From assembly GCA_006386115.1 (NCBI GenBank), contig VFIW01000119.1, positions 1-64,000 of the forward strand: 64,000 bases of DNA, written 5' to 3'. Shown here in pieces: positions 52,508-64,000 of this stretch (the first letter of the stretch is position 1; the number at the start of each line of letters is the position of its first letter). The position numbers and the translations under genes were made by a program. The notes beneath the pieces were generated by a model that worked only from the letters and a program-made list of their open reading frames with translations, was not told the origin of the DNA and did not search any database. This DNA comes from Globisporangium splendens. Its lineage: Eukaryota; Oomycota; Peronosporomycetes; Pythiales; Pythiaceae.

Positions 52508-54346
52508 ATGTACGCCAACAACGTGAGCAACCTCGACCAGATCCTCTCGTCGCTGCAGTGCTACCTGGTACGGATGCGCGCGCTACACGCGTCTCTGGGA
52601 TATTGCCTCGCGATTTCCTGTCGTCTCATGCGTTTAATGTGTGTGTGCTTTGTGTTCTTTTTGTGTGACGCTCTTTTCTCTCGCGATACTTCAATTTGAA
52701 CTGCCTGGCGGGATGAACAACAGCAAAGCTCGCGGGTGCGTGGCGACGTGTACCAGCTTCTGCGTCAGATCCCGTCGCTCCAGCCGAACTGTGGCATGTT
52801 TGGTGCGGTTCTAGCGCTGATGTTTGCATGCTGCTGTGACGCTGAAGAAGGAGCGCTTTCTTTTTTTTTTACTCATTTAACGAAATGTTGCTGTTGCTGC
52901 TGTGTGCATAGCTCATAACGACGGCACGACGAGCACGCTGTTGAATTTAGAAGGCACAATCCCCATTTTCTATCGGGGCAATCAGTACAACATCCCGGTC
53001 GAGTTTTGGATTGTGGAGTCGTATCCGATGGCACCGCCCGTATGTTTTGTGCGCCCGACCGCAGGTACTGCGCTTGTTGGTGAGATACTCAGTATCATCG
53101 TATAGCACTTGAAGATGTTGTTGCTGCTGCTGCTGTAGATATGATGGTGAAACCTGGTCATCCCCATGTGACAAGCGACGGATTTGTGAAGATTCCATAC
53201 ACGTCCGATTGGCGCCAGGTATTTAGGAGATCTGCACTTTGTTTCCATTTGCACGCTCAATCGGTGTATTTTAAACGATTGGCTTGTGACGTAGGATTTT
53301 ACACTCGTGGAGCTAGTTGCGCATATGTGCTCCATTTTTGGAAACATGCCTCCTGTGTTTCGTCGTCCAGCGCATATGATGTCGCAATATTCTCCGTCTC
53401 CATACAACCCGAATGCAGCCAATTCAGGATATCAACAGGCAGGATACTACCAGCAACAACGGCCGCAGCAGTCTTCCAGCTCGTACCAAGCATCGCAATT
53501 TCAATCATACTCTGCACAAAGTGAATCAGAATCACTGTTTGGAACCCCGCAGTATGCGAACAGAAACACTGTCAGCACACCCGTACGTGTTGAAGATCGC
53601 AGCGCTTCCCTCAAAGTTGAAATCACATCGAAGATTCAGCAAGAGCTTGAGAGGATGTTCAAGCGCATTCGAGGTAAGAAAATGAAAGTGCTGAACGATC
53701 TTGCCCCTGTTTTGTGTTATCCAAGCATTGGTGCGCTGCTTTGCTGGAAATAGATGACATTGACTTGCAGTTCGAGCATCAGCTTCAATTGACACAATCG
53801 AGAGAAAACGTTGAACGAGGGCTCCAGCTGCTTGAGTTTTTACGAGACGATTTGGTTCGAGCAAAGGGAATCATCGAAGCTCAAGACCAAGAGGTCACAA
53901 CTTGGCTAGAAGAAAATGAAGCAAAGGTTCGTGCACAGCAGCGCCTATCATGCCGTGTATCGAAGACTAACCGTGCTTGTGCTGCAACTTGGATGCAGGA
54001 ATATATGGACCCGGACACAATTCTGGTGGACGGCGATGGACTCTCGAAGCAGTGCGAGCACTCTCTTTTCCTACGTGAGAATGTTTATCTGTTTGACTAA
54101 TGAGAATGGCTGTGGCATTTTTACTGCAGATTGATCAAAACGCTAGCGGAGTACCATGCTATCGAAGATGCTCTGTATTTCATGGACCGTGCGCTGAGCA
54201 ATGGTGAAATCGAGCTGAGCAGTTTCCTGAAAGAAGTCCGAAAGCTCTCGCGTAAGCAGTTTATGTGCCAAGCACTCATTCAGAAGATCCATGAAGCCCA
54301 GCAGCAACTTGCAGCTCCGACGTACCATAGTATCGCTCGAAGCTAG
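52508..54346 (+). CDS. TSG101: ESCRT-I subunit TSG101/Vps23
   Basis: Eight exons join in frame to 397 residues: 52508-52567, 52724-52802, 52912-53064, 53139-53218, 53295-53673, 53754-53926, 53999-54051 and 54130-54346. The N-terminal UEV domain (about 1-150) has NLEGTIPIFYRGNQYNIPV, ESYPMAPPVCFVRPT, MVKPGHPHV and a NMPPVF end, and lacks an E2 active-site Cys as expected. A Gln/Ser/Tyr/Pro-rich linker follows, then a coiled coil. The C-terminal steadiness box has TLAEYHAIEDALYFMDRAL, GEIELSSFLKEVRKLSRKQF and a final helix. In ESCRT-I it binds ubiquitinated cargo and PTAP-type motifs on endosomes for multivesicular body sorting and cytokinesis. Introns are 72-156 nt. It lies between the two giant genes, 235 nt from the next one. 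Confidence 0.95.
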
Positions 54347-54581
54347 TAGCAAAGTGACCCCTTCGACTAATTCGAAGCCACCAGAGTAATGTGATTTCGT
54401 CATTTGGTCGTTTCGCACTGTCAGTCAAACAAAACGTCGCGACCCTTGGCAGGCAGTATACCAGTCTGGTTCCAGGGTCTTCATGTCGGTATTGTCTACT
54501 CGGCGGTGCTGAAGTGTTGCATCACTTCAGATTGTGTCTTACTGAGTTGTTGTTTTTCGCAGACCAGCGCAAGACTTACAA

Positions 54582-57500
54582 ATGATGGGTGGCAACAATA
54601 CCCCTGGTTCAAATGAAGCAAGAAATGAAGCAAGAAGTAGCGTCATCGCGAGCGATCGCAGCCATGTGCGGCACCCCCCATCGCTGGCAGCAAAGTCAAA
54701 GCTTCATAGCTTTGATCGAAAGCACGAAAGAGAGCTACTCACACACAAGCTCGCATCGGCATCGAATGCGCACCTGCTTCAAATCGCACAGTTCAGTAAA
54801 CCGAAGTGGCAGACGATCACAATCGTGGCGATGAGCGTGGAGAGGTGGGAGATGTCTTTTAACACTATGGCGTATTGGAACGAGCCTGATGTTGCAACGA
54901 CGGATGTGGAAGTACTGGAGAGGTCCACTCTCTCCGATGTGCGCAAGCTTATCGCAGCCTTTTGCTCGGAAATTCCCAAAGATTTCGTGTTTGCGGAGCT
55001 CTATCGCCTTATGCGATCGAAGGACGAAGAAGCGACCATGAAAATTGAAGACATCCTGGAAGAGAATCGTGCCGTTGTGTTGCATGAGAAACGGAAAGAC
55101 GCGAAAATGCAAGCACTCAGCATCGTAGCCAGTCGAAGCTCCTCTACCTCAGCGTTGAATACTCAAAGTACAACCACTCGAAGTCTCTCTACCACGATGT
55201 TGAATACTCAAAGCTCTCAAAGCCTAAAACAGCTTCCAGCGTTCAGCCTTGCACAACAATTTGGCGAAGTGCATGCGATAGCCGACATTTACTCGAAGAA
55301 GACGAAAGGATTTACGCTCAAGTTGCATTCTTTCCGAGTCGGCCATCATGCTGAAGCACATGTGAAAGATGGACATGAAGAAGTTGTCATTAATTTAGAT
55401 GCAGCATTGCTAGCCGAACGTGTCGACATGACGGAGACTATCGTGAAAGTTCTTCTGTCATCAAGTCGTGGTCAAGTCAAGCTTATTCAAGAAATACTCA
55501 GCCAGCTGGAGCTTACAGTGAGTGATGGTGATGATGATGTCTCATCCAAAATACTTTGGCGATGGAGTGCGGCCGGTTCAGCAATGGCTAAAGAGGACAT
55601 CCAGCTGAATAAAATAAAACGAGCTCCAGTGAAGATCGACCGCGCAAGTCAAGGTAAGCAAGGCAGCGAAGAAAAAAAAGTTGAGGCTCTTTTAGAAAGC
55701 CAACTCGGCTCAAAAGGTCAAGCCACCAGTAAAGATCTCACCAGTGCGCTTAATCAGGAAGAAAGAGCTCAGTCAAAGTCACGTCTGGTTGAAGCGAGCA
55801 GAGCCGACAGCTTGGTCGAAGTGCACATACCACATGCGACAGAGAATGATCCACCTCGAGCGCACAAAACCGAGCCTCTCGCTAATGCAACACTCACGAG
55901 AGTTGAGCCGATGGTACTTCAGCCCAAAGAGAGCGTTGAAACTGATGCTTCAACAACTCTCAGGAACTGCTTGGAGATCGTTACCAAACCTCTTGGGCAA
56001 GATATGCATCCAAGTTCTGTCGTCCAGATCATTTTTACAGAGCTGATGCTGCGCAATTATTCTTGCTCTTCGCTCCCAGAGTTTGTTAAAGAAGTTCGGT
56101 TTTCACTTCGCGAAGTTCTTCGCCCGTATTTGGGATCAGACCCGAAATCAGCGAGCGCTGCGACTGCAGTACTTTGGGTTGGATTGCGCATTTCCTTCTG
56201 GGATGCCAAAATCGCAAGCTATGCCGACCATTTTCGACCCCAAGTTAACAAGTCTATTGAGACATTGCAGCAAAAGCTACTTCAAGCTCGATTTCCAGGG
56301 TTTGAAAATGCGTCGTCATATATTCTACCAAGACGCATAGAGACTCTTGTATCCTGCTTGGGGATACTCGCCGACGGATCTGAGAAAGCAGGATTAACTT
56401 CGACACAAGAGTTGACTGTAAGTCTGGGATTGCATGACTTGAGTGCTCCAAGAAAGCGTCTACGAGTTTTTCGTGTGGCGAATAACTCTGGGAAACCCAA
56501 GAAAGGAGAGCTGGCGATATTGAAACAGTGCGTACGACGACTGCGTGCGCTCTTGGATAGTTTATCCCCTGGAAATCATCACCAGTCGTTTAGCAACGGG
56601 GAAGAGACTCTCTACAACACAAGTCTGCTCAAAAGAGTCGTAATCATGCTCTTGAACTTTGTCGACTTTGACTTGCCAAGTGTTGTCCAGCAAATCACTG
56701 ACGACGGTGAGAGCCCGACCCAACTTCAAAGTCTTCTACGAACCAATCTAAAGGGACTCGGAACGGCGCCAACCTCGGTCGATGCAGACCAGCATTTCGA
56801 GAAAATATGTGCAGGATTCAAGTCGTACTTTGGACATCACGAGAAGAAGAAGTCCACCCCTCGGCATCGACAAAATCTGTCCAATCTGCTGCAAAAGAGT
56901 GACGACCCTAGATGGCTCAAGGTTGACAAAGATTGCGCTGAGATGGCGGCGTGCTCGAGAAGTAATTGCAGGCTTCGGTGGTACATCCATCCATGTGGGT
57001 TGCGCGCAGACCTGGGTCATGAACGCTACTTGTTTGTTGGAGAAGGCGACTTGTTGTTCGAGTGGGTTTATATCGAGTTTGATGTCGAATCCAACGCTGA
57101 AATCATAGAGGATAGACTGGTGGAGCGAGCTTTGGACGCTTGGACTCCACACGCAAGCCGAATGCGCGAAAGTACAACTACCTCGGAGCGGCAGTCGAGA
57201 ACGGCGTTTGGTTTGAACTTTCGTCATGCTCATCAACTCGAAGCAATGGCATCGAGTAGGCATGCGGATGTAGGAGAGCTTCTAGCGAGTTATGATTGCA
57301 TTGAAGGTATTGCGATCGGGTGCTGTGCTGGTGGCGGCAGTACCCAAACGTGGTTATGATGCGCGCATTTGCAAGCAGCAGACCTGGTCAGCAGATATCG
57401 TCCTTGCCAAGCTTCTTGGAGGCAATTCTTGCTCAGAACGCCTTGTTCAAGTCGACTCTGTTGTATGGCGGTTTGCCGCTATTGCGGTTGTGTGCACTTC

Positions 57501-60500
57501 GAGAAATGAAGCGGTGGGAGGTTGGAGTTTTATCGCTAACAGGTCATATTGCGATGGGCGATTCACTTGCGCAGCAATCGGTGGCGGTTGCAATGCGAAT
57601 GTGTATCAAGGACTCCGAGATCTTGCTCTGTCAGCAAGTGTCTCATTTCGTGCTTCGTTTAATTTTGCGCCAAGGTGTTGACGTTGAATTTGCGAGGCTC
57701 TTTCTCCTTGGCTTGATTCCTCTACTCGATGGGGAGAGTGCCGATAAAGACGATTTGAGGCAGGAACAAGTCTTTCCCGAGTTCGTCAACCAGACATTTA
57801 TTTATGCGCTTGAAGAGGTTCCAAGCGCCTCGAAGTATACTCCTGATGTTTACGATGTGCTTTGGGCGATGTCGACGTGCGCAGCACTGGACGGGAGTGT
57901 TCGTGAATTAAGCCGAAGGACCGCTGTCAAAGCGTTTTTACTTTCGGATATCATGACTGACTTTCGAATCTTACGATACTCTGAGAGCATCCGAGTTGAA
58001 GAGTTCGAACTCGATAGAGCGAGCAAGACAGAAGCGCTCCAGACTGCTGCAAAGACTCCTTCAGACGACAAATCATCCCACCCCTGGTCGTACTTCGCAA
58101 AGATCGTGTCGATGTATTCGAACTTGAAGACAAGTGGAAGTTTTTCATTCTTGAATAGTGGGGACGAGGTTACGACAAAAGCACTCAGCAAACCAGAAGC
58201 TTTTCTCTACGAAATGTCGATAAGCGAGCGCAATCTCTGCTGGACTTTTCTTTTCACAAGATATTTTACAGTGTACCGATCACCTCCTGGCTTCAAGATG
58301 CTTCCCATCAATCAAGAAGTTGTTAATCTCTTGATCGAGATTGTAATTGATCGCCGCGGCTGCTATTCAGCAGAGCTGCGTGGCTTGGTCGCAGAATGCA
58401 CTCACATGATATCTGCTGCTGTGCAAGATAATTCCGCGATGCGAGCAGTTGTGGCAAGGTTTAGTCTGATAGATCTGCTGCTCGATGCAGTGTGGGAACT
58501 TGACGATTTCAAAGTTGGAACGACCATCATGTCTTCGCTCGCACGTTTCCAAATGTGTCCTGCATTCCGACTCCAGCTGATCACAAGTTTTTCTCGAATT
58601 TCGAGGCAAATGCGAGGTGACGAAGAATCGACAATCGAAGAAGTGATTCCTACAGTTCGCCGAAATGCTTTGAGCCCTGCTATGCTTACTCAATCGCGGC
58701 GGTTTTGCATGCTGATCCTGCATCAGCACACGAACGTCGACTTGTGCGAGTGTTCAGACAACAAGCAGCTCGATGGAGAAGCAAGAAAGACAATCGCATT
58801 CAAGTACGCGAGAAAATACACAAGCTCTATCATCAGTACCGTTTTAGCATCGCGTGTGGGCCGCGGGACCTGGTCTTTTTCTTCTGGTAAAGTGCCAAGG
58901 CGACTGCAATCTGCTGCTGTCAAGTTTCGGAAAGCAGTGAAAATCCAACGAAGTTTTCTGCGATGGCTGTACATCTCACGGCACGGCAACCAGATGCTCC
59001 CAACAGTCGATAAATGGTGGATTTGCCAGAAATGCAAGAAGACACCATCGTTTTTGGCCGGGATCATCGTATGTCTTCGTGAGACAACTGGGTTCTTGGC
59101 GGCGCAAAAAGTGGATTCGAAAGATGACTCTAGCTCAAAAGACCCTCGACCCAATGGCTACCTGCTGTGTATCGAAACTGTCCTGCAGTGCATTCGGTAC
59201 TTGATTCGGGACAAGAGTATCTGTGATGTACTTTCGCAGACTTTCCGAATTGAGTACCCACTTTTAGGCTTCACGTCCCACGATTCCCAGCGGATTCGAC
59301 GACATGCAATTATAGCGCTCGCAGAGATTTGCTGGCGTTCCAAGTCATCGATGAAGTTTGTTTGCTCTCGCCTAAACAAAAGCATTTGGGACAATCGAGA
59401 TTTCTCCTCCGTGTGGCACAAGCAAGATAAAAGTTCTGTCCATGGATTGAGTACACCATTCGGTTAACCCTTGAGAGATTCAAGCTTTTAGTGGCTGACG
59501 AGAATTTGAATTCTGGTGGAAGTATAGCTGACATGACACCCATCATATGCCCAGCAAACCTAGCGCACTTGAAAGACACACTGGCTGATATTGATGTGGT
59601 GTCGTCACTTCTGCTAGTGCTGAGTTACGACCCGAAAACTTCTCCAATTATCATGGGAATCATTCCCAAAGTATCCGCGAATCTGTGCAAGGTGAGGCGG
59701 CGATTACAAACCACATTGCTGCAATTATCAACTTGCTGAATTTCTAATGTACGCATGCTTTGCAGTGGGTCTCAAACGACCACAGGTATCTTCATTTGCG
59801 GTTTCTGGTGGCCATCCAGAACTCTCTTCTGATTACGGAGTCGTTCGACGAGATTGTGATGAAGAATCTCCGCCTATTGCTGAACACCCCTGGCGTTAGC
59901 TTCCCCGCAATCACCAAAGCTCTCGTCATGGGCATTCTTTGGTGTATGTGCCTGTGTCAGAGTCATTGCAGGGATCTGGTTGACCAACACGCAGATCTGG
60001 CAGTGGAGCTGCTTGCGAGTCTTATCCCGGCACAACAGGAGCTGAAACGTCACCGAGACGGCGTCAACGAAGATTTGTTGCTTGCGATATCGAATTGCGT
60101 GGGAGCTCTGGCTACAATGGGTATTAAAAACTCAATTATCCAAGTATCTGTTTCAACACTTGACGCACTGGATGGTGTCTACGCTTTTCTACGCACTTCA
60201 GCGTTTAGCGCAAATTCGGATTTGAAGAAAGCACCATGCGATGATTGGAATGGCCAACAAGAAGAGTCGTTCTGCCCGATTTCGAATGCAGCTATTGCAA
60301 GGTATACCCGATTTGGTCTGTGCCCCGTGTTCGCTTCATTTCGGGCAATCCAGTCCTGGGAGGAGTGCTCTACTCTGGTGCAAGAACAGGTACGTGTGGA
60401 TGTATCCACATATCTCTACTAAGAACCAGAATGCTCACACTCTTCCTCGGTGCTGTAGATATCGAGATTATTTGCAATCACCGCGTACAACCCGGCCAAC

Positions 60501-63500
60501 TCAACAGAGATTCGTTCCACAGCGGTGAGGTACTACTTCCAGAATTATATGACGCAAGTTAGTTCGCGTGGTAGTGCAGCGGATTTTGCGATCAAAACGA
60601 TCCCATTGATTTTTCAATCGTGCAACGAAGCACGACTGCTGAGCGACATCCATGCTATCGCAGCTGTCAATGCGTTATCATCGCTGGTTCTTCAAAGCGG
60701 CACAGGACAACACCTCGAGGCAAACTATCGCGAGTTAAAGGTGATACGCCGAGTTGTAGACTCGCTGCGGAACCTGTGTTCACTGTGTGGAAGTGGAAAG
60801 CTTTTATCCGCTTCGCTGCAGAGCCAACTATTGCGACTACTGCGTTCGCAATTTTCAGACGACAAGCTACGACTTGCGGTGAGAAAGTTGTTGCATTCTT
60901 CTCCTTCCATGTTGGACAATCACTTTTTAATGTGTGCATCTGGCTTTTTTTTCCTAAGATCTTAGGTTTGCTTGTCTTGTTGATGAAACCTCAAGCGTCA
61001 ATCACCGATGATCAAAACGAAGTCTTCAATGGAAGTGCATCTCGACTGGTAAACACCGTGGATGTCTACTCAAGCGTGGTGAACGAGTTTCCGTTAATAA
61101 TGCATGTCCTGCAGTCTTATGATCGTGATGCTGCGACTGGTGCTCTGCGGTCAGTGAAGCGGTGGTCTCCCCTGACACTGGACGCTGCAGTCCTATCACC
61201 ATCACTACCATCAGATCTCGGCGAAAAAAATCCATGCGAGATAGTCAAGGCTATTTGCTGGCCAGTCGAGCTAATCTTTATGTTGCAGCACAGCCCAGTT
61301 GCGCCGGCGCTCACACCCGAAACGAGCCATTTAGAAGTGCTTGTGCAAACCCTGTCCGATCTAGACAGCACGACTATTCGAGAGTGGCCACACACGATAC
61401 ACGGACGGCAAGAGGCTACACTTCAGCTTGCCAGTGTGTTACGGGAATTTTTGCGCCGCATCCCATTCACAAAATCGACAGCACTCCAATGCCTCAACAT
61501 TTTGTCAAGTGCAGACGCGATGATGTTGTACGCAAACGAGCTGATGGTTGTCGTGACTCCATCCCTGGAGCGTGACGAATGTCTTCTCGCATTCTTACAA
61601 TCACAGAGCCAGTCAGTCGTTCGTATCTTCCAAGTACTGTCAAAGAGTGGATGCCGGACAGATCTATATGCCAGTGTGAGTTGAATTGGTTCTTTGTTTT
61701 TATGTGATGCATGCAGCGCGCTCACTGTTCGTTCATTTCCACAGTGTATAGACTTTCTGCACAAACTGGGACTTCTGATGAAAGGAGAAGAGTACGAGTC
61801 TCAGCTTCTGCTCTTCGAGGCGCAAAACCCGGCCAGCTATTCAATCATTGGGGAACGCATACACAGCATGTTCTCTATTCAAACGCGCGAGTACGAAGAC
61901 TGGGTTTTGGCCGTAAAAGCCTTCGACTATTTTTGTTTTTTAATGCAGATGCCCTCACTTCGACGTCGAATGATCACTGCGATCGAGAGGAAGCCATTGG
62001 TGTATACTGTAGCCGCAAGTACGTTGCCATTGGGAAAAGAATCCAGTACGAGCCCATCGTTTTGCCTGAAGGTTCAAGCAGACATGATTTCAAGCATTTT
62101 TGTGATTGCACTCCAGATGCTATCGTTCAAATCGTGGATGGAATGCACAACGACGTCACCGACATCTTTGGTTCCTTTGCACGACACACTATCGGTTGTG
62201 ATGAGAGCGTGCGTGGCTGGGAGTAAATTAGCCGCGAATCTCTTCCAACACCTGCTCGACTCGAAGGATGATAAGCCAGCGCAGTGGGTGCTTGAACTCG
62301 TATCATTAGCGTTGATGCAAGACTACCAGTACCCGCGGATCGTCTCTCCAGCAGTGGCTGATAAACCTTTAGGCGCGCTATGTCATGTGCTCTCAATGAG
62401 TTATGTTCATCTGCAGAATGCAAGGTGGAGGCAATACGCGTAAGATGCATGCGTGCATATCTTGAGGTAAAGCTGTTGACGAGTGCAGGGATGACTGACG
62501 TTTGCTTTGTTTTCGTAGAGATTCACAGTTGATCGAAGAAATGAGGAGCGCGGTTGCAGTTGGGCTTGCACACGTTGCAGTGTACCACAATGTTCGTCAT
62601 TCGAAGCATATGACAAAGTTTGTGATCAAGAACTACCGCTACCCAGTTTTTCTGGAAACGAACCCTGTTGTGAAGCTTCATGTTATACGGGTGTACCGAA
62701 TGTGCTGCTGCAATGCTGTCGTCTATCGTATCCTTCGGCTCGGGAAAAGCTCTCTGTGGGACCTGACTGGCGAAGTAGATGCAGATGATTCGTTCTTTCG
62801 AAGACTTGGCAGAACTTTTCCCAGTCGCAAACTTTCGCTAGAGCACCAGTGGGAGATCAGCCTTTTTCTGTGGCATCAATTTTACTCGTTTTCTTTCGCG
62901 AACTCGCCGAAAAAGAGCTTCCTTGTGTCCAGCAGCAAGAAGACCCAACGAAATCCTCCCAAGAAGGCAGAACTGCTGATAGAAGACGATGTGCTTCCTT
63001 CGATCACTGAGCTGAGTGAAACCTTGAGTGACGACACTTCGGGTCAATGCCTCGGTGACCAATTCTACAGTCCCTATGAGACATCGAGAGTGATATCACC
63101 AGGAGCACAGGAGTTCGAAGCGGGTATGATATCTGGGCTTCATCCCAGTGACCACGAAGTCTCTGACGCACAAGACAAGCTGTCAGCTGGCACTGTTCTC
63201 ATCAATGGTGTGGTCGACTTAATGATTACAAAAATGTCGTCTCCTGGCGCTGGCATCCAATTAAGTCGAAGAAGGAACTGGATTCAGGAATGCCATCAAT
63301 TACTCAAGATCGTCAACCAGTTAGCCCAGGCTTTGAAACGCCATGGTGCTGAGACCGAAGCCAAGCAGTGTGTCATTAGTGAAACGTCAATCGAGCAGAT
63401 TGCAGTGACCATCCGCTCTGGGAGTTTTGATGCTGTTGAGGAATTGGAGATATTTTACTTGCTGCTGCGAATCTGCTGCCAAACCAAAGAGCAGGTTGAA

Positions 63501-64000
63501 ACACTCGTCCGAGTATTTGATCTTCCCAGCGCGCTGGTTCCGCGAATCAATGTGAGAACGAACGCTCTAGAATCGTGCTGGCACACGATTCAGTTCATTA
63601 CGTTTTTCATTCGACGGACAGACGACAAAGTGAAGACCACTTTCGCGAAGAATGCGGAATTTGTTGGTGGGTTGTTCGAGTTTCTCGCTCTCGATTGCAG
63701 TGTTGACTTCGTCGCAGAAGTCATGGATCATTCGATTAGGGTTTTGAGTGCATTGGCTTCGTTTTCGACGGTGGAACGCGAATCCAATGGATCTGCGACT
63801 ATTGTTCCTACGGCACGTTACATGCTGGCAACACTGGACCAACGATGGCAAGCCACTATTGCAAGAACTGATGCCTCACTTGAGGCAGCAAGACCCTCCA
63901 CACACCCGAGTCCTCAATCGTTCATGCTCGTATTGCTTCAGCTTTTAGTCAATCCGCATCATGTGCGGCAAATGACTGAACCTGCACTGATGATCCTTCA
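54582..64000 (+). CDS. Second giant helical-repeat protein, unknown function (partial, two homopolymer frameshifts)
   Basis: Exons 54582-59691, 59766-60389, 60459-60878, 60959-61675, 61745-62439 and 62519 to the window edge, still open. Donors are GTGAGG, GTACGT, GTGAGA, GTGAGT and GTAAGA, all in phase. Exon 1 changes frame at CCCAAA 57343-57348 and AAAA 59429-59432; one added base at each makes it exactly 1704 codons. More than 3000 residues are in view. Most is amphipathic helix like HEAT/ARM arrays (FLEAILAQNALFKSTLLYGG, LRLILRQGVDVEFARLFLLGLIPLL, HAIAAVNALSSLVLQ). One IQ-like stretch reads AVKIQRSFLRWLYISR (near 58940). A charged linker spans about residues 330-460. Not recognised. The start ATG at 54582 opens a 45-residue N-terminus not shared with the minus-strand gene, after which the 649-bp repeat begins. 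Confidence 0.65.
54720..55368 (+). repeat. 649-bp inverted repeat, right arm
   Basis: Partner of 50213-50861. It starts within the RKHERELL codons and ends within AHVK, after which the two giant genes differ completely. Confidence 0.95.

Noticed and set aside
54735..55112. Minus-strand frame inside the right inverted-repeat arm (and its twin at 50469-50846)
   Set aside because: Shadow of the giant-gene coding strand; it appears twice only because of the inverted repeat.

Overview
The window reads as nuclear DNA of an oomycete (water mould). The support is a set of short GT-AG introns (about 50-110 nt, donors mostly GTRNGT), densely packed genes on both strands, an epsilon-tubulin gene (so centrioles and flagellated zoospores), a tandem pair of folate-biopterin-type transporters, and a Ty3-type chromodomain retrotransposon. 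The genus cannot be fixed from sequence alone. Exon boundaries below were worked out by hand from splice signals and frame continuity.

Layout. 1-15.3 kb is mostly housekeeping: phytochelatin synthase (partial, -), epsilon-tubulin (+), two folate-biopterin-type transporters (+,+), an ER-type DnaJ protein (+), malic enzyme (-), a YbeY-type rRNA endonuclease (+) and a mitochondrial carrier (-). 16-25.3 kb holds a TPR/EF-hand-like protein (-), a MAP kinase fused to PH, NTF2-like and C2 domains (+) and a small F-box-like protein (-). 25.7-34 kb holds SmD2, Hsp110, a decayed coiled-coil gene and histidyl-tRNA synthetase with a lyase-like N-terminal extension (all -). 34.6-42.9 kb is a transposon island: a Tc1/mariner transposase relic cut by an almost complete Ty3-type LTR element (-), then a truncated second copy with an inverted LTR fragment. 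43.1-64 kb contains two very large helical-repeat genes of unknown function in head-to-head orientation, with the ESCRT-I gene TSG101/VPS23 between them.

Functionally this is not one operon-like system. The genes serve metal detoxification (PCS), cytoskeleton (epsilon-tubulin), transport, protein folding (DnaJ, Hsp110), carbon metabolism (malic enzyme), RNA processing (SmD2, YbeY), translation (HisRS), signalling (MAPK fusion) and endosomal sorting (TSG101).

The most notable signals are: (1) the PH/NTF2-like/C2/MAPK fusion in one uninterrupted frame; (2) a textbook -1 ribosomal frameshift signal at the gag-pol junction of the retroelement; (3) a 649-bp, almost identical inverted repeat that forms the N-terminal coding part of both giant genes; (4) six places where a long reading frame breaks exactly at a homopolymer run and is restored by a one-base change, which points to sequencing or assembly error rather than gene decay; (5) a coiled-coil-like open frame antisense to pol in both retroelement copies.
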